This document shows, piece after piece, positions 1 through 8,712 of a DNA stretch of 64,000 bases. The translations under genes and the position numbers were made by a program. The stretch covers positions 23,498 to 87,497 of the forward strand of contig CAVVOI010000003.1 in assembly GCA_963749825.1 (NCBI GenBank), written 5' to 3'. Each line of letters opens with the position of its first letter. Position 1 is the stretch's first letter. The notes beneath the pieces were generated by a model. It searched no databases. It was given only the letters and a program-made list of their open reading frames with translations, and was not told where the DNA came from. The stretch is from UBA11865 sp963749825. Its GTDB lineage: Bacteria > Chloroflexota > Anaerolineae > Promineifilales > Promineifilaceae.

Positions 1-968
1 GGGCGGGTCCCACTGAGGTGTGGCATGGCTTCGACGGCAAAGAGCTCCACCCAGGTATCGAACCCAGCTTCGTCGATCTTAGCCTGCAGTTCCGCTTCGT
101 CGGCAAAGTCTGGATGGAAATCCATCAAGTAATGCGCAGGAACGAAGGCCAAATTGGAGATCGCCTTATCGGCGCCATCCTTGTTAGCCAAATCCAGTAA
201 GAAAGCGGTGTTGGGTTGGCCGAAGGTCCACTTCACGCTGTAATCGTCCACCTTTTCAACGGTGGCCACGGAACCATCAGCGTTCTGCATCCAGACCGGT
301 ACGGTAGGATTGAGGTCCTCATTTAGAAGGATATGCTCATACCAGAACATGATGTCGTCGGCCGTAAACGGCTCGCCATCTGACCACTTCATGCCTTCGC
401 GCAGGAAAACCGTCCATTCGGTGAAATCGTCGCTGGATTCCCAACCTTTGGCGATGTGCGGAATGACTTCACTGCCATCGGGCGCATGACGCACCAGGGC
501 ATCGTAAACCACACGGGTGTAGTTGTTGTGGTCGCCAGGGCCAAGAAAAGCACGACGTAAGGTGCCGCCATACTGGCCAATTTCGTCAACCACTTCTTCT
601 ACCAAAGGCTCGGCGGGCAGACGTTCCTCCACGGGCGGAAGATCGCCAGAAACGACCCTCGCGATCAGCATTGGCGCTTCATGATACATCGAATCGTCCA
701 TCGCTTCTTCGGCCGGGGCCTCTACTATGCGCGTCACCTCTACTACTTCGGTGATGGATTCACCCTCAACAACACGAGTAACTTCTACTTCCTCGGTGAT
801 GGTTTCAGTAACAACACGGGTTACCTCTACAACCTCTGCAGCAGGCGCCTCCTCTGTTTCCGCGCCACCACACGAAACCAACAAAAGAGAGAAAACTAAC
901 AATAAGCTGATTGCCAACATCACGATCCAAATCGATCCTGATTTCTTATTCATTTTCCGAGTCCTCAT
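1..968 (-). CDS. ABC transporter substrate-binding lipoprotein, family 5 (partial, runs off left edge)
   Basis: This is the N-terminal part of an extracellular binding lipoprotein that feeds an ABC importer of the peptide/oligosaccharide (family 5) type. The minus strand read from ATG 968 gives a lipoprotein signal ending in LLLVSCGG, with Cys33 as the lipidation site. A Glu/Val-rich linker follows with three near copies of VEVTRVV, a style common in Chloroflexota binding proteins. The family core then starts near GQYGGTLRRAFLG and includes WSDGEPFTADDIMFWYEH and NPTVPVWM. ATG 968 is preferred over ATG 953 because GGAGGA sits about 6 nt upstream of it. The C-terminal part lies outside the window. 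The gene follows the LacI regulator on the same strand, so it is probably part of the operon that regulator controls. The substrate cannot be read from sequence; sugars are plausible because of the LacI and sulfatase neighbours. Confidence 0.88.
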   Translation of the reverse strand, partial: MRTRKMNKKSGSIWIVMLAISLLLVFSLLLVSCGGAETEEAPAAEVVEVTRVVTETITEEVEVTRVVEGESITEVVEVTRIVEAPAEEAMDDSMYHEAPMLIARVVSGDLPPVEERLPAEPLVEEVVDEIGQYGGTLRRAFLGPGDHNNYTRVVYDALVRHAPDGSEVIPHIAKGWESSDDFTEWTVFLREGMKWSDGEPFTADDIMFWYEHILLNEDLNPTVPVWMQNADGSVATVEKVDDYSVKWTFGQPNTAFLLDLANKDGADKAISNLAFVPAHYLMDFHPDFADEAELQAKIDEAGFDTWVELFAVEAMPHLSGTR

Positions 969-1225
969 TTTCGTCCTCCATGAAAACGTGATCATGCTTC
1001 ACTAACAATTTTGAAAATATCTTTTCGAGAGACGAAAGACATGATTAGGTCATTCGTCGTGAAAAAACAGTTCTGTCGTACAGACGCCGTTTGACGATCC
1101 TGTACATCCTTCGCCGCTAACAAGTTTCTATAAACAATCACCTCCTTATCCTTAGTGACAATATATTCCTAAAATGGCGATCTTGCATCGGGCAAAACCT
1201 TTGTCAAAAATCCTCCCGGCAATGG

Positions 1226-2248
1226 CTAACCTTTTTTTGCCGAAGTGCTGGCGCGTATGATAAGTTCCGGTTTGACCACGATCTCGTCACACTTTTCCAC
1301 TTCGTCGTTGATACAATCAAGTAACATCGATACTGCCAGACTTCCCAACTCTTCGCGAGGTGCGTGGCAGGTAGTCAAAGCAGGTGACACCACACTTGCC
1401 AGCATAATGTCATCAAAGCCGGCAATGGCGATATCTTCGGGCACACTCCTTCCAGAAGCAGCACAGTATCTAAGCGCACCTAAAGCTACCAGATCGTTAT
1501 AACATAATAGGGCTGATAATTCTGGGCGTGTGTTGAGTAGTAAATGCGCAGCCTTTTCACCATCTTCGAGTGTAGGAAGGCAATGTTGCACCCAATCGTC
1601 TTGTGACTCAATACCTGCCTCTGCAAGGGCTTGTTCATAGCCTTGTAATCGTTTAATGCCGCTGTAAGAAGTGATAGGTCCGGCCACAAAGCCGATAGCC
1701 GTGTGTCCCATTTTTATGAGATGCTGGCTGGCTAAATAACCTCCTAAGAGATCGTCGACCAAGACTGCAGGGAACCTTATCCCTTCTAGACGCCGATTCA
1801 CGAGTACGACAGCTCGGAATTGGGAGAGGGCCGTTTGTAGAGGTAATTCTTCTTGACGGAGACCACAGACGATCACGCCATCAACATACCTCTCGTGAAG
1901 CATATTCAGTACCTCAATCTCGCGTGAGGCATCTTCGCCTGTGTTGCATAATAAAATGGTATAACAGTTGGCAGAAGCCACTTGCTCGGCCCCCCGGGCA
2001 ATGGCGGAGAAGAAGGGGTTGGATATGTCTGGGACCACCAGACCGATAGTCGCCGTACGAGCCGTAACCAGACTCCTGGCAATGTGACTGGGTCTGTAAC
2101 CGGTTTCGTCGATGACTTTCTGGACGTGCTCCCTCGTGGCGTCACGCACATCCGGCCGGTTATTGATTACGCGTGATACCGTCTGGTATGATACCCCAGC
2201 TAAATCAGCTACATCATCAATGGTCACACGTCGCCGGCTCATAGGCAT
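1226..2248 (-). CDS. LacI-family transcriptional regulator
   Basis: This is a 340-residue DNA-binding repressor of the LacI/GalR family. Residues about 8-55 form the lambda-type helix-turn-helix and hinge helix (VTIDDVADLAGVSYQTVSRV, then GYRPSHIARSL). The rest is a periplasmic-binding-protein-like sensor domain starting at TIGLVVPDISNPFFSA and containing the typical DDLLGGYLASQHLI and AIAGFDDI stretches. Length and order match the family. A perfect 16-bp palindrome lies 33 bp upstream of the start and is the likely auto-operator. The gene sits between the divergent sulfatase and the downstream binding lipoprotein, so it probably controls both. The ligand is unknown, most likely a mono- or oligosaccharide. 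Confidence 0.93.
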   Translation of the reverse strand: MPMSRRRVTIDDVADLAGVSYQTVSRVINNRPDVRDATREHVQKVIDETGYRPSHIARSLVTARTATIGLVVPDISNPFFSAIARGAEQVASANCYTILLCNTGEDASREIEVLNMLHERYVDGVIVCGLRQEELPLQTALSQFRAVVLVNRRLEGIRFPAVLVDDLLGGYLASQHLIKMGHTAIGFVAGPITSYSGIKRLQGYEQALAEAGIESQDDWVQHCLPTLEDGEKAAHLLLNTRPELSALLCYNDLVALGALRYCAASGRSVPEDIAIAGFDDIMLASVVSPALTTCHAPREELGSLAVSMLLDCINDEVEKCDEIVVKPELIIRASTSAKKG

Positions 2249-2280
2249 TTAAAGTGGGAAAATGTCAAAAAGTGCAAAAA

Positions 2281-2296
2281 ATGTGAGCGCTCACAT
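2281..2296. promoter_or_regulatory. LacI-family operator palindrome
   Basis: ATGTGAGCGCTCACAT is a perfect 16-bp palindrome with the central CG step typical of LacI/GalR operators; its TGTGAGCGCTCACA core equals the idealised symmetric lac operator. It lies between the divergent lacI-type gene (start 2248) and the sulfatase (start 2446), so binding there could repress both directions. Confidence 0.8.
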
Positions 2297-2335
2297 AACC
2301 ATCGTTCGCAGTTTACTTTAGAATTGATCGCTTGT

Positions 2336-2369
2336 CAATATGCTGCGTCCAACAGACAATATGCTGCGT
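2336..2369 (+). promoter_or_regulatory. Pair of 13-bp direct repeats upstream of sulfatase
   Basis: CAATATGCTGCGT occurs at 2336-2348 and again, identical, at 2357-2369. The start-to-start distance is 21 bp, two helical turns, so both copies face the same side of DNA. The pair lies about 80-110 bp upstream of the sulfatase start. This suggests binding by a dimeric or tandem activator, but no protein can be assigned. Confidence 0.45.
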
Positions 2370-2445
2370 GAAGAATCGAACATTTGGTTGCTTATGTAGT
2401 TTGTAAATCCTGGTTCTGAAAGCAGTTGGAGGCGCGTTGTGAACG

Positions 2446-3825
2446 ATGAATCCTAACATCATTTTTATCATGGCCGACGACCTGGGCTTTGGTGATCTGG
2501 GATGCTACGGTGCAACCAAAATTCCCACGCCTAACATTGATCGCATCGCCGGCGAGGGCATGCGCTTTAGCGATGCCCATGCATCTTCGGCGTTGTGTAC
2601 GCCTAGCCGCTACAGCATTTTGACTGGTCGTTACTGCTGGCGCAGTTCGCTCAAACGGGGCGTGTTGTGGGGTTTTAGCCCGCCACTGATTGAACAGGAT
2701 CGTTTCACCGTCGCCAGTTTGCTCAAGCAACACAACTACGCCACCGCCAACATCGGCAAATGGCACCTTGGTTTGAATTGGAAAACGGTGGATGGCAGCG
2801 ATCCTGATCCCAAAGGAAACGGCCGTAACATTGATTACAGGGCTCCCCTCAGCGGCGGACCAAACTGCCTCGGCTTTGATTACAGCTTCAACATTTCCGG
2901 CTCGCTGGATATGGCGCCCTACTGCTTTATCGAAAACGACCGCGTGGTGGATGTACCCACGGTCGAAAAGAATCCGTACAATCCACAGCAACGCCCCGGC
3001 CTCATGCCACCCGGGTGGCTGGACGAAGCGGTGGACGTGACCTTTGCTAAAAAAGCAGTGGCCTGGATTGAAGAACAGGCGCAGGAGGAACGACCGTTTT
3101 TCCTCTACCTCACCCTGTCAGCTCCCCATCGCCCTTGTGTGCCGCCCGATTTCATGAAAGGGAGCAGCAGCGCCGGACTTCGTGGGGATATGATCGTTCT
3201 GTTTGACTGGATCGTAGACCAAATTGACGAGACCTTGCGCCGCCAGAACCTTGTCGATAATACCCTGCTCATCATCACCAGCGACAACGGCGCCCAGGCA
3301 ACAGACTATTACGGCAATACCTGGGGCCATAAAGCAAATGGCGATCTGCGCGGGCAGAAAGCGGACATTTGGGACGGTGGCCACCGCGAACCGTACGTCG
3401 TACGATGGCCGGGACAGGTAGAGGCGGGCCGTATCAGCCAACAGCTTGTATGTCTGGGCGATCTGATGGCCACTTGCGCGGCCATCATTGGCGCTGAGCT
3501 ACCCGATGGCGCAGGACCGGACAGTATCGATATCTTGCCGATTATGAGAGGGGCGGAAAAACCGGTGCGCGACACACTGGTGCACCACTCCGGCGATGGT
3601 ATGTTCTCTGTCCGGCGCGGCCCCTGGAAACTCATCGAAGGACTCGGTTCCGGCGGTTTCACCAAACCCGCCCGCATTGATCCACAACCAGACGAGCCAG
3701 CCGGTCAGCTATATAACATCACTGAAGATCTTGGTGAGCAGCACAATCGTTGGCGAGAACATCCGAAGATTGTGGCTGAATTGAGTAAGGTATTGGCAGA
3801 ATTGATTGTAGCGCCTGAATGCTAA
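2446..3825 (+). CDS. Sulfatase (arylsulfatase type I family)
   Basis: This is a 459-residue type I sulfatase that hydrolyses sulfate esters using a formylglycine residue. The formylglycine signature C-T-P-S-R is at residues 51-55, with Cys51 as the residue converted to formylglycine. Metal-binding Asp11-Asp12 are in the N-terminal strand IIFIMADDLGFGDLG, and the second metal site is in LLIITSDNGAQ. No signal peptide is visible, so the enzyme appears cytoplasmic, or the true N-terminus differs. The start ATG is supported by GGAGG about 13 nt upstream. The gene is divergent from the LacI regulator and carries its operator and a repeat pair in its upstream region. The context suggests desulfation of a sulfated sugar imported by the neighbouring ABC system. 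A separate formylglycine-generating enzyme or anaerobic SulMase would be needed and is not in the window. Confidence 0.9.
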   Translation: MNPNIIFIMADDLGFGDLGCYGATKIPTPNIDRIAGEGMRFSDAHASSALCTPSRYSILTGRYCWRSSLKRGVLWGFSPPLIEQDRFTVASLLKQHNYATANIGKWHLGLNWKTVDGSDPDPKGNGRNIDYRAPLSGGPNCLGFDYSFNISGSLDMAPYCFIENDRVVDVPTVEKNPYNPQQRPGLMPPGWLDEAVDVTFAKKAVAWIEEQAQEERPFFLYLTLSAPHRPCVPPDFMKGSSSAGLRGDMIVLFDWIVDQIDETLRRQNLVDNTLLIITSDNGAQATDYYGNTWGHKANGDLRGQKADIWDGGHREPYVVRWPGQVEAGRISQQLVCLGDLMATCAAIIGAELPDGAGPDSIDILPIMRGAEKPVRDTLVHHSGDGMFSVRRGPWKLIEGLGSGGFTKPARIDPQPDEPAGQLYNITEDLGEQHNRWREHPKIVAELSKVLAELIVAPEC

Positions 3826-4030
3826 AACAACGCCTCATTCTAAAATGCAAGAAATATCTCACATGGTCACTGTGCTATCGCATTGTTCATTCCACTCATG
3901 GGGTGCTTCTTGCACCAATCCACTGGCGTATAATCATCTTACAGCATCTGGTTGATCACGCTCTGTATCTCAAACTCGCCGCGTGGCGATGGTTTCATGT
4001 GTGGAAAATAATCGCGTATGGTTCCCGGCA

Positions 4031-4068
4031 GGGCATTTTGTAGATCTCGCGAAAAAAGCAACGCTAAG
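4031..4068 (+). repeat. Tn3-family left terminal inverted repeat
   Basis: The 38 bp begin GGGCATTTTG at the outer end and finish ACGCTAAG at the inner end. The reverse complement matches 7913-7950 at 31 of 38 positions. The length and the ACGCTAAG inner end are standard for the Tn3 family. Confidence 0.85.
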
Positions 4069-4145
4069 CACGTAGTTGTCAATGCCCCTGCTGTGGCGCC
4101 TTCCCTTTTCCCCCCTCGAGTTAGCACTAACCACTGGCAGAGTTA

Positions 4146-4290
4146 AGTTACATTTAACCGACGTTTTTCGTAACTCATTTCTGGGTACTCGGCTGCACGC
4201 CCCAATTGTCCCTTTTGGTTAGATCAACTCGTTAAACGAATCAAAGTCAAGTAAACTTCGCGCTTCATGAGTTTCGTTAACCCATCTTGC
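4146..4290 (+). promoter_or_regulatory. Candidate res (resolution) region upstream of tnpR
   Basis: A 30-bp stretch at 4146-4175 has inverted ends AGTTAC and GTAACT, like subsite I of serine-resolvase res sites. Further GTTAA/TTCG motifs follow at about 4228-4240 and 4270-4281, where subsites II and III would sit. The region lies just upstream of tnpR, the usual place for res and for the tnpR promoter. Assignment of individual subsites is inference. Confidence 0.4.
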
Positions 4291-4306
4291 CTTGGAGGAG
4301 GAAATT

Positions 4307-4921
4307 ATGCGTATCGGGTATGCTCGTGTCAGCACCAAGGATCAAAGCATTCATCTTCAAGAGGATGCCCTCAAAAAGGCAGGTTGTGAGCAGATATTCA
4401 AGGAAGTAGCCAGTGGCGCCAGAACATCACGCCCGGTTCTGGAAGATCTTTTGTCACGTCTGAGGTCTGGCGATGTTCTCGTCATCTGGAAACTCGACAG
4501 ATTGGGGAGAAGTCTCCCACATCTGGTGACGCTTGCCAACGACTTGCTGGAGCGCCGAGTAGGCCTCATCAGCCTCAACGATCCCATTGACACCACAACA
4601 CCACAGGGTAGGTTGGTGTTTGGCATTTTCGCTGCTCTGGCCGAGTTTGAGCGCGCCCTGATTCGCGAGCGAACACAGGCTGGTCTGGAAGCTGCCCGGG
4701 CTCGTGGGCGTAAAGGTGGCCGGCCAGCTGGTCTTTCCAAGCAGGCGGAAGCGACAGCAATGGCGGCAGAGACACTATACAAGGAAGGCCGGATGAGCGT
4801 GCAAGCCATTTGCGACCAGCTTAGCATCAGCAAGCCAACGCTCTATCGATATCTGCGCCACCGTCGGGTAAAGATAGGCACCCGCCCGCGCAAGGGTAAC
4901 CCTGCGGTTTCCGAGTCGTAA
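4307..4921 (+). CDS. tnpR: Tn3 resolvase, serine recombinase
   Basis: This is a 204-residue serine site-specific recombinase that resolves Tn3 cointegrates at res. The N-terminal catalytic domain starts RIGYARVSTKDQS, with Ser at about residue 9 as the nucleophile. It continues with WKLDRLGRSLPHL and the long E helix (AEFERALIRERTQAGLEAAR). The C-terminal helix-turn-helix contains KEGRMSVQAICDQLSISKPT and LYRYLRH. ATG 4307 is chosen because GGAGGAGG lies 5 nt upstream; an in-frame TTG at 4292 overlaps that Shine-Dalgarno site. It ends 2 nt before tnpA, so the two are co-transcribed. The protein appears intact, unlike its partner. Confidence 0.93.
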   Translation: MRIGYARVSTKDQSIHLQEDALKKAGCEQIFKEVASGARTSRPVLEDLLSRLRSGDVLVIWKLDRLGRSLPHLVTLANDLLERRVGLISLNDPIDTTTPQGRLVFGIFAALAEFERALIRERTQAGLEAARARGRKGGRPAGLSKQAEATAMAAETLYKEGRMSVQAICDQLSISKPTLYRYLRHRRVKIGTRPRKGNPAVSES

Positions 4922-4923
4922 AG

Positions 4924-7917
4924 ATGAAGAAACGAGGCTTTCTCACGGCTGTAGAGCGGGAGCGCCTGAGCACTTATCCCAAAGATATCTCGGATTGGGA
5001 CCTGGGCCGCTTCTTCACACTGTCTTCCGAGGATCTTCAACTTCTCGCGCAGTTGCGCGGAGATGACAACCATCTGGGCTTTGCCTTACAGCTCTGTACC
5101 CTTCGATATCTGGGCTTTATCCCCGATGACATGCTCGATCCGCCTGCCACTGTCGTGAGGTTGCTGGTTCACCAGCTCAATGTCGATCCCCAGGCTATCT
5201 GGGACTATGGCCAGCGCGAGCAGACCCGTAGCGATCACCTGCTGGATATCATGGCGTATCTCCAATATCGGCGCGTCACAACGCAGAACCTGGCAGCACT
5301 CGAAGTGTGGCTGGTCGATCGCGCCCTAGAGCACGATAGGCCCTCCTTTCTGCTACAGCTCGCGGCTGAGCGGTTGCGTTGGGAGCGCATCTTGCGCCCC
5401 GGGCTAACCGTAATGGAACGGATTGTCTCCACTGCCAGGCAGCGAGCGCGCAAGGTCACGTATGAGAACATGGCCCACCTGCTGACTCCAGAAAGGAAGC
5501 GGTTTCTGGACGACCTTCTTACGGTAGAGGAGAGTGACTACCGTACCTCTCTCGCCTGGTTGCAGCGGATGCCGACTGATCACACAGCCACACAGATCAA
5601 GGGGACGCTTGATAAGATTCGTTTTCTGCAAGACGTGGGGATAGCAGGGTGGGAGCTCGACAACGTCAATCCCAACAGGCTGAAATTCCTGGCCAATATC
5701 GGCGCGCGGGCGACCAATCAGCAATTACAACGTACATCAACCCTGCGACGCTATCCGACGCTTGTGTCCTTTCTCAAGCAAACCCTCTTTGACTTGACCG
5801 ATATCGCCGTTGATCTGTTTGACGCCAACCTGTGGGAACGGCACACGGACGCCAAAGCGGAATTGAACGAAATGCGACTCAAGGCGGCGCACTCGACGAA
5901 TGAGAAATTGCGCACCTACAAGCATGTTGTCGACATCGTAATGGATGATAGGGTGCCGGCAGTCGATTTGCGTTCAGCCATATTCGCACGTTATCGCCGC
6001 CGGCATTTGCAGCAGGTTGTTCTGGAAACCGAGAATCTCATCCGGCCCAAGCATGATGAAGCCATCGACTTCTTCGCCAAGCGATACAGCTACATCCGTC
6101 GCTTTACCCCAGCTTTTCTCGGGACACTGGCGTTTCGGGCGCAAAGGCAAACCAGCCCTTTGCTGAAAGCCGTCGAGTTGTTGCAGGCGCTCGATGCCGC
6201 CGGCAAACACGCTGTCCCGCAAGATGCACCCACCGACTTCATTTCCAATGCCTGGTGGCAGTATGTCATCGATGATAAGAGGAACTTGGGTCGTCGCTAT
6301 TATGAGTTGGCTGTTCTCTGGGAACTTCGGCTGGCGCTTCGTTCGGGTGACATCTACGTCGAGCATGCCCGTCGCTACGCCGACCCTGGCACCTATCTCA
6401 TCCCGCCTGACAGCTGGCCGCAGCAACGCCCGGAAGTGATCCGTCTGACGCGCACTCCGGCAGACGGCCTGTCTCGGCTGCAGGAGCAAGAGGCGCAACT
6501 GCGGTTGCTGGCTGAGCGAGTCGAACAACTACATTCCGATCGACATACCTGGCTACGGCAGGAAGAAGGGAAGTGGGTGCTTTCTCCCCTTGAAGATGAG
6601 GGCCGGCCGGCGAGTGCACAAGCCCTGGAGGACGCCCTTGTCGCCCGGTTGCCCAGGCTGGATATCACAGATCTACTTATTGAGGTGGATAACTGGACCC
6701 GCTTCAGCCGTTGTCTGGAACACGCTTCCTCCGGATTGCCGGTCCAGAACGAAGACGAAATGAGGTATTTGTACGCTTCGCTGCTGGCCCAGGGCTGTAA
6801 TTTCAGTCTGGCTCAGATGAGCCGCTCTAGTCGCTTGATGCATCATCGACTCGTTTACACGAGCACCTGGTTCTTACTTGACCGTACCTTGAAGGAAGCG
6901 AATTCGACACTGGTGAACTATCATCATGGGCTAGACATCAGCCGGAAGTGGGGTCTGGGTACACTCTCTTCCTCAGATGGTCAGCGCTTTCCAGTGACGG
7001 GCAGGCAGCGGAAAGCACGTACATTGCGCCGATATTTCGGCTATCGCCGCGGCATCACCTTCTATACCTGGACCAGCGACCAATTCAGCCTGTATGGTGG
7101 CAAGGCAATCGCCTCTACCATGCGTGATGCCACGTATGTGCTTGATGAGATATTGGCCAACGAAACGGAGTTGCCTATTCTGGAACATACGACGGATACC
7201 AGCGGTTACACTGAAATCGTCTTCGCCCTGTTCGATTTACTGGGGCTGACTTTTACGCCACGAATCAGGGACCTGGCTGATCAGCAGCTCTATCGTACCC
7301 CCGATGTCGACCTGACAGATTTGCCTCGGTTGCGCGCCCGGCTGTCGAAGCGTGTGAACATCCAGCTGATCCTGGAAATGTGGGATGAAATGTTGCGCTT
7401 AGCCGGCAGCCTGAAGCTTGGCTGGGTAACTGCCTCTCTGGTGATCCAGAAGATTCAAGCCGCCGCACGCCAAAGCCGGCTGGCCAAAGCGCTTCAGGAG
7501 TACGGCCGCCTCGTCAAAACGCTGCACGCACTTGGTTGGTATGAAAGCGAGGAAAAACGCAAATGGTCCAACCGCCAACTCAACAAGGGCGAGTCTGTTC
7601 ATGCCCTGAAGGCCCATTTGATCGTCGCTAACCGGGGTGTGCTCAGTCGCAAGAGCGAGGAACGATTACAGCACTAGGTTGGCTGCCACAATCTTCTGAC
7701 AAACGCTGTCATTCTCTGGAATAGCGTCTACATGGCTGAGGCCCTGGCGCAGCTGGAATGGGAAGGGTCCAGCATCGACCACAAGGACCTCATGTATATC
7801 TGGCCGACACGCTTTGAACACATCAACGTTTACGGCCGCTATCATTTCAATCTTGAGGAAGCGCGCCAACGAAACGGGCTGCGAGAACTGCGTGAACCGG
7901 ATTCCCTGGATCCTTAG
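4924..7917 (+). pseudogene. tnpA: Tn3-family transposase interrupted by an in-frame amber codon
   Basis: This DDE transposase gene would encode about 997 residues, but codon 918 (7675-7677) is TAG. The reading frame continues unbroken after it (GCHNLLTNAVILWNSVYMAE) to 7917, through the usual C-terminal block ending FEHINVYGRYHF. The catalytic triad lies before the stop: Asp685 in SSSDGQRF, Asp758 in HTTDTSGYTE and Glu890 in LNKGES. The 917-residue product therefore lacks only the last 80 residues, which are conserved across the family. A CAG-to-TAG change is the simplest explanation. The element is probably immobile unless the amber codon is suppressed or is a sequencing error. It follows tnpR by 2 nt and ends just before the right terminal repeat. 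Confidence 0.92.
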
Positions 7918-7950
7918 CGTTGGATTTTTCGCAGGATCTATAAGATCCCC
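7913..7950 (-). repeat. Tn3-family right terminal inverted repeat
   Basis: The 38 bp start CTTAGCGTTG at the inner end and finish AGATCCCC at the outer end. They are the imperfect reverse complement of 4031-4068. The stop codon of the full-length transposase frame overlaps the inner end. Confidence 0.85.
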
Positions 7951-8082
7951 TCTTTGGACGTGTCGTGATCACAAGCATCTCAAAGTAGTTGAGCGGTGTG
8001 GGTTCACAACATTCTAGCTATGGTTATTGCTCCCCTTTACAATATTCTGGTAATCAACGCTATAAACAAAACAACAGTAACC

Positions 8083-8640
8083 ATGCAGCAGCTAGACGAC
8101 TCAGACCTTATCGATCGGATAATCCAAAAGAATGAGCCCGCCTTGGGTGAACTCTATGATCGCTATCATCGTCTTATCTACAGCATCGCCCTGAATGTCG
8201 TCGGCCGGGCCGAGGACGCCGAGGAAATCACGCTGGATGTCTTCACCCGTGTTTGGGAAAAAGCGGACACGTATCGATCGGAGAAGGCGAAGGTCTCAAC
8301 CTGGCTGACGCGCATGGCGCGAAATCGATCCATCGATGTTTTACGTCGGGAAGAAGTGCGGCCGATGAAACACAGCGTATCATGGGCTGATGTTTCTCCC
8401 GAACCCGCGGCAGATAGCGACAGGCCAGAATCGGCAGCCCACCTTTCCATCCAAAAAGAACGCGTGCGCGAAGCTATCGTCAGTCTATCAGATAACCAAA
8501 AGGAGGTTTTAGCCCTGGCTTATTTCAAAGGCTTCAGTCACTCGGAAATCGCCCGCGAGCTCGATATCCCGCTGGGAACGGCCAAGGCGCGCATTCGTTC
8601 GGGCATGCAGAAGCTGCGCATGTTACTGCAGGATGAATAA
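8083..8640 (+). CDS. ECF-type RNA polymerase sigma factor
   Basis: This is a sigma-70 family extracytoplasmic-function sigma factor of 185 residues. Region 2 spans about residues 8-80 (GELYDRYHRLIYSIALNV, DAEEITLDVFTRVWEKADTY, WLTRMARNRSIDVLRR). Region 4 is at about 125-180 (QKEVLALAYFKGFSHSEIAR, then LDIPLGTAKARIRSGMQKLR). ATG 8083 gives the usual start MQQLDDSDLIDRI; longer in-frame starts at 7996 and 8020 would add an unconserved extension. The Tn3 element ends only 133 bp upstream, so the original promoter may have been displaced. The anti-sigma gene follows at 8713, as expected for a sigma/anti-sigma pair regulating an envelope response. Confidence 0.93.
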   Translation: MQQLDDSDLIDRIIQKNEPALGELYDRYHRLIYSIALNVVGRAEDAEEITLDVFTRVWEKADTYRSEKAKVSTWLTRMARNRSIDVLRREEVRPMKHSVSWADVSPEPAADSDRPESAAHLSIQKERVREAIVSLSDNQKEVLALAYFKGFSHSEIARELDIPLGTAKARIRSGMQKLRMLLQDE

Positions 8641-8712
8641 GGAGAAATGGATTACATCCGGCCCGGTTGCGATTACGTATAATTGAAATGATGGTCCTTG
8701 TTTTTGGAATGA

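Larger units (their letters stand above)
4031..7950 (+). mobile_element. Tn3-family transposon (complete ends, broken transposase)
   Basis: This is a compact 3.9-kb Tn3-family unit bounded by two 38-bp inverted repeats (4031-4068 and 7913-7950) that match at 31 of 38 positions and share the inner ACGCTAAG end typical of Tn3 elements. It carries a candidate res region, tnpR and tnpA in the same direction, and no passenger gene. The flanking 5-mers are CGGCA on the left and TCTTT on the right, so no target-site duplication remains. The transposase gene has an internal amber codon. Confidence 0.9.

Noticed and set aside
681..1005. Two plus-strand frames over the lipoprotein linker
   Set aside because: They are antisense readings of the VEVTRVV repeats; the minus-strand frame has the signal peptide and domain.
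5404..6668. Long antisense frames opposite the Tn3 transposase
   Set aside because: They mirror the codon pattern of tnpA, have no ribosome sites and no recognisable domains.
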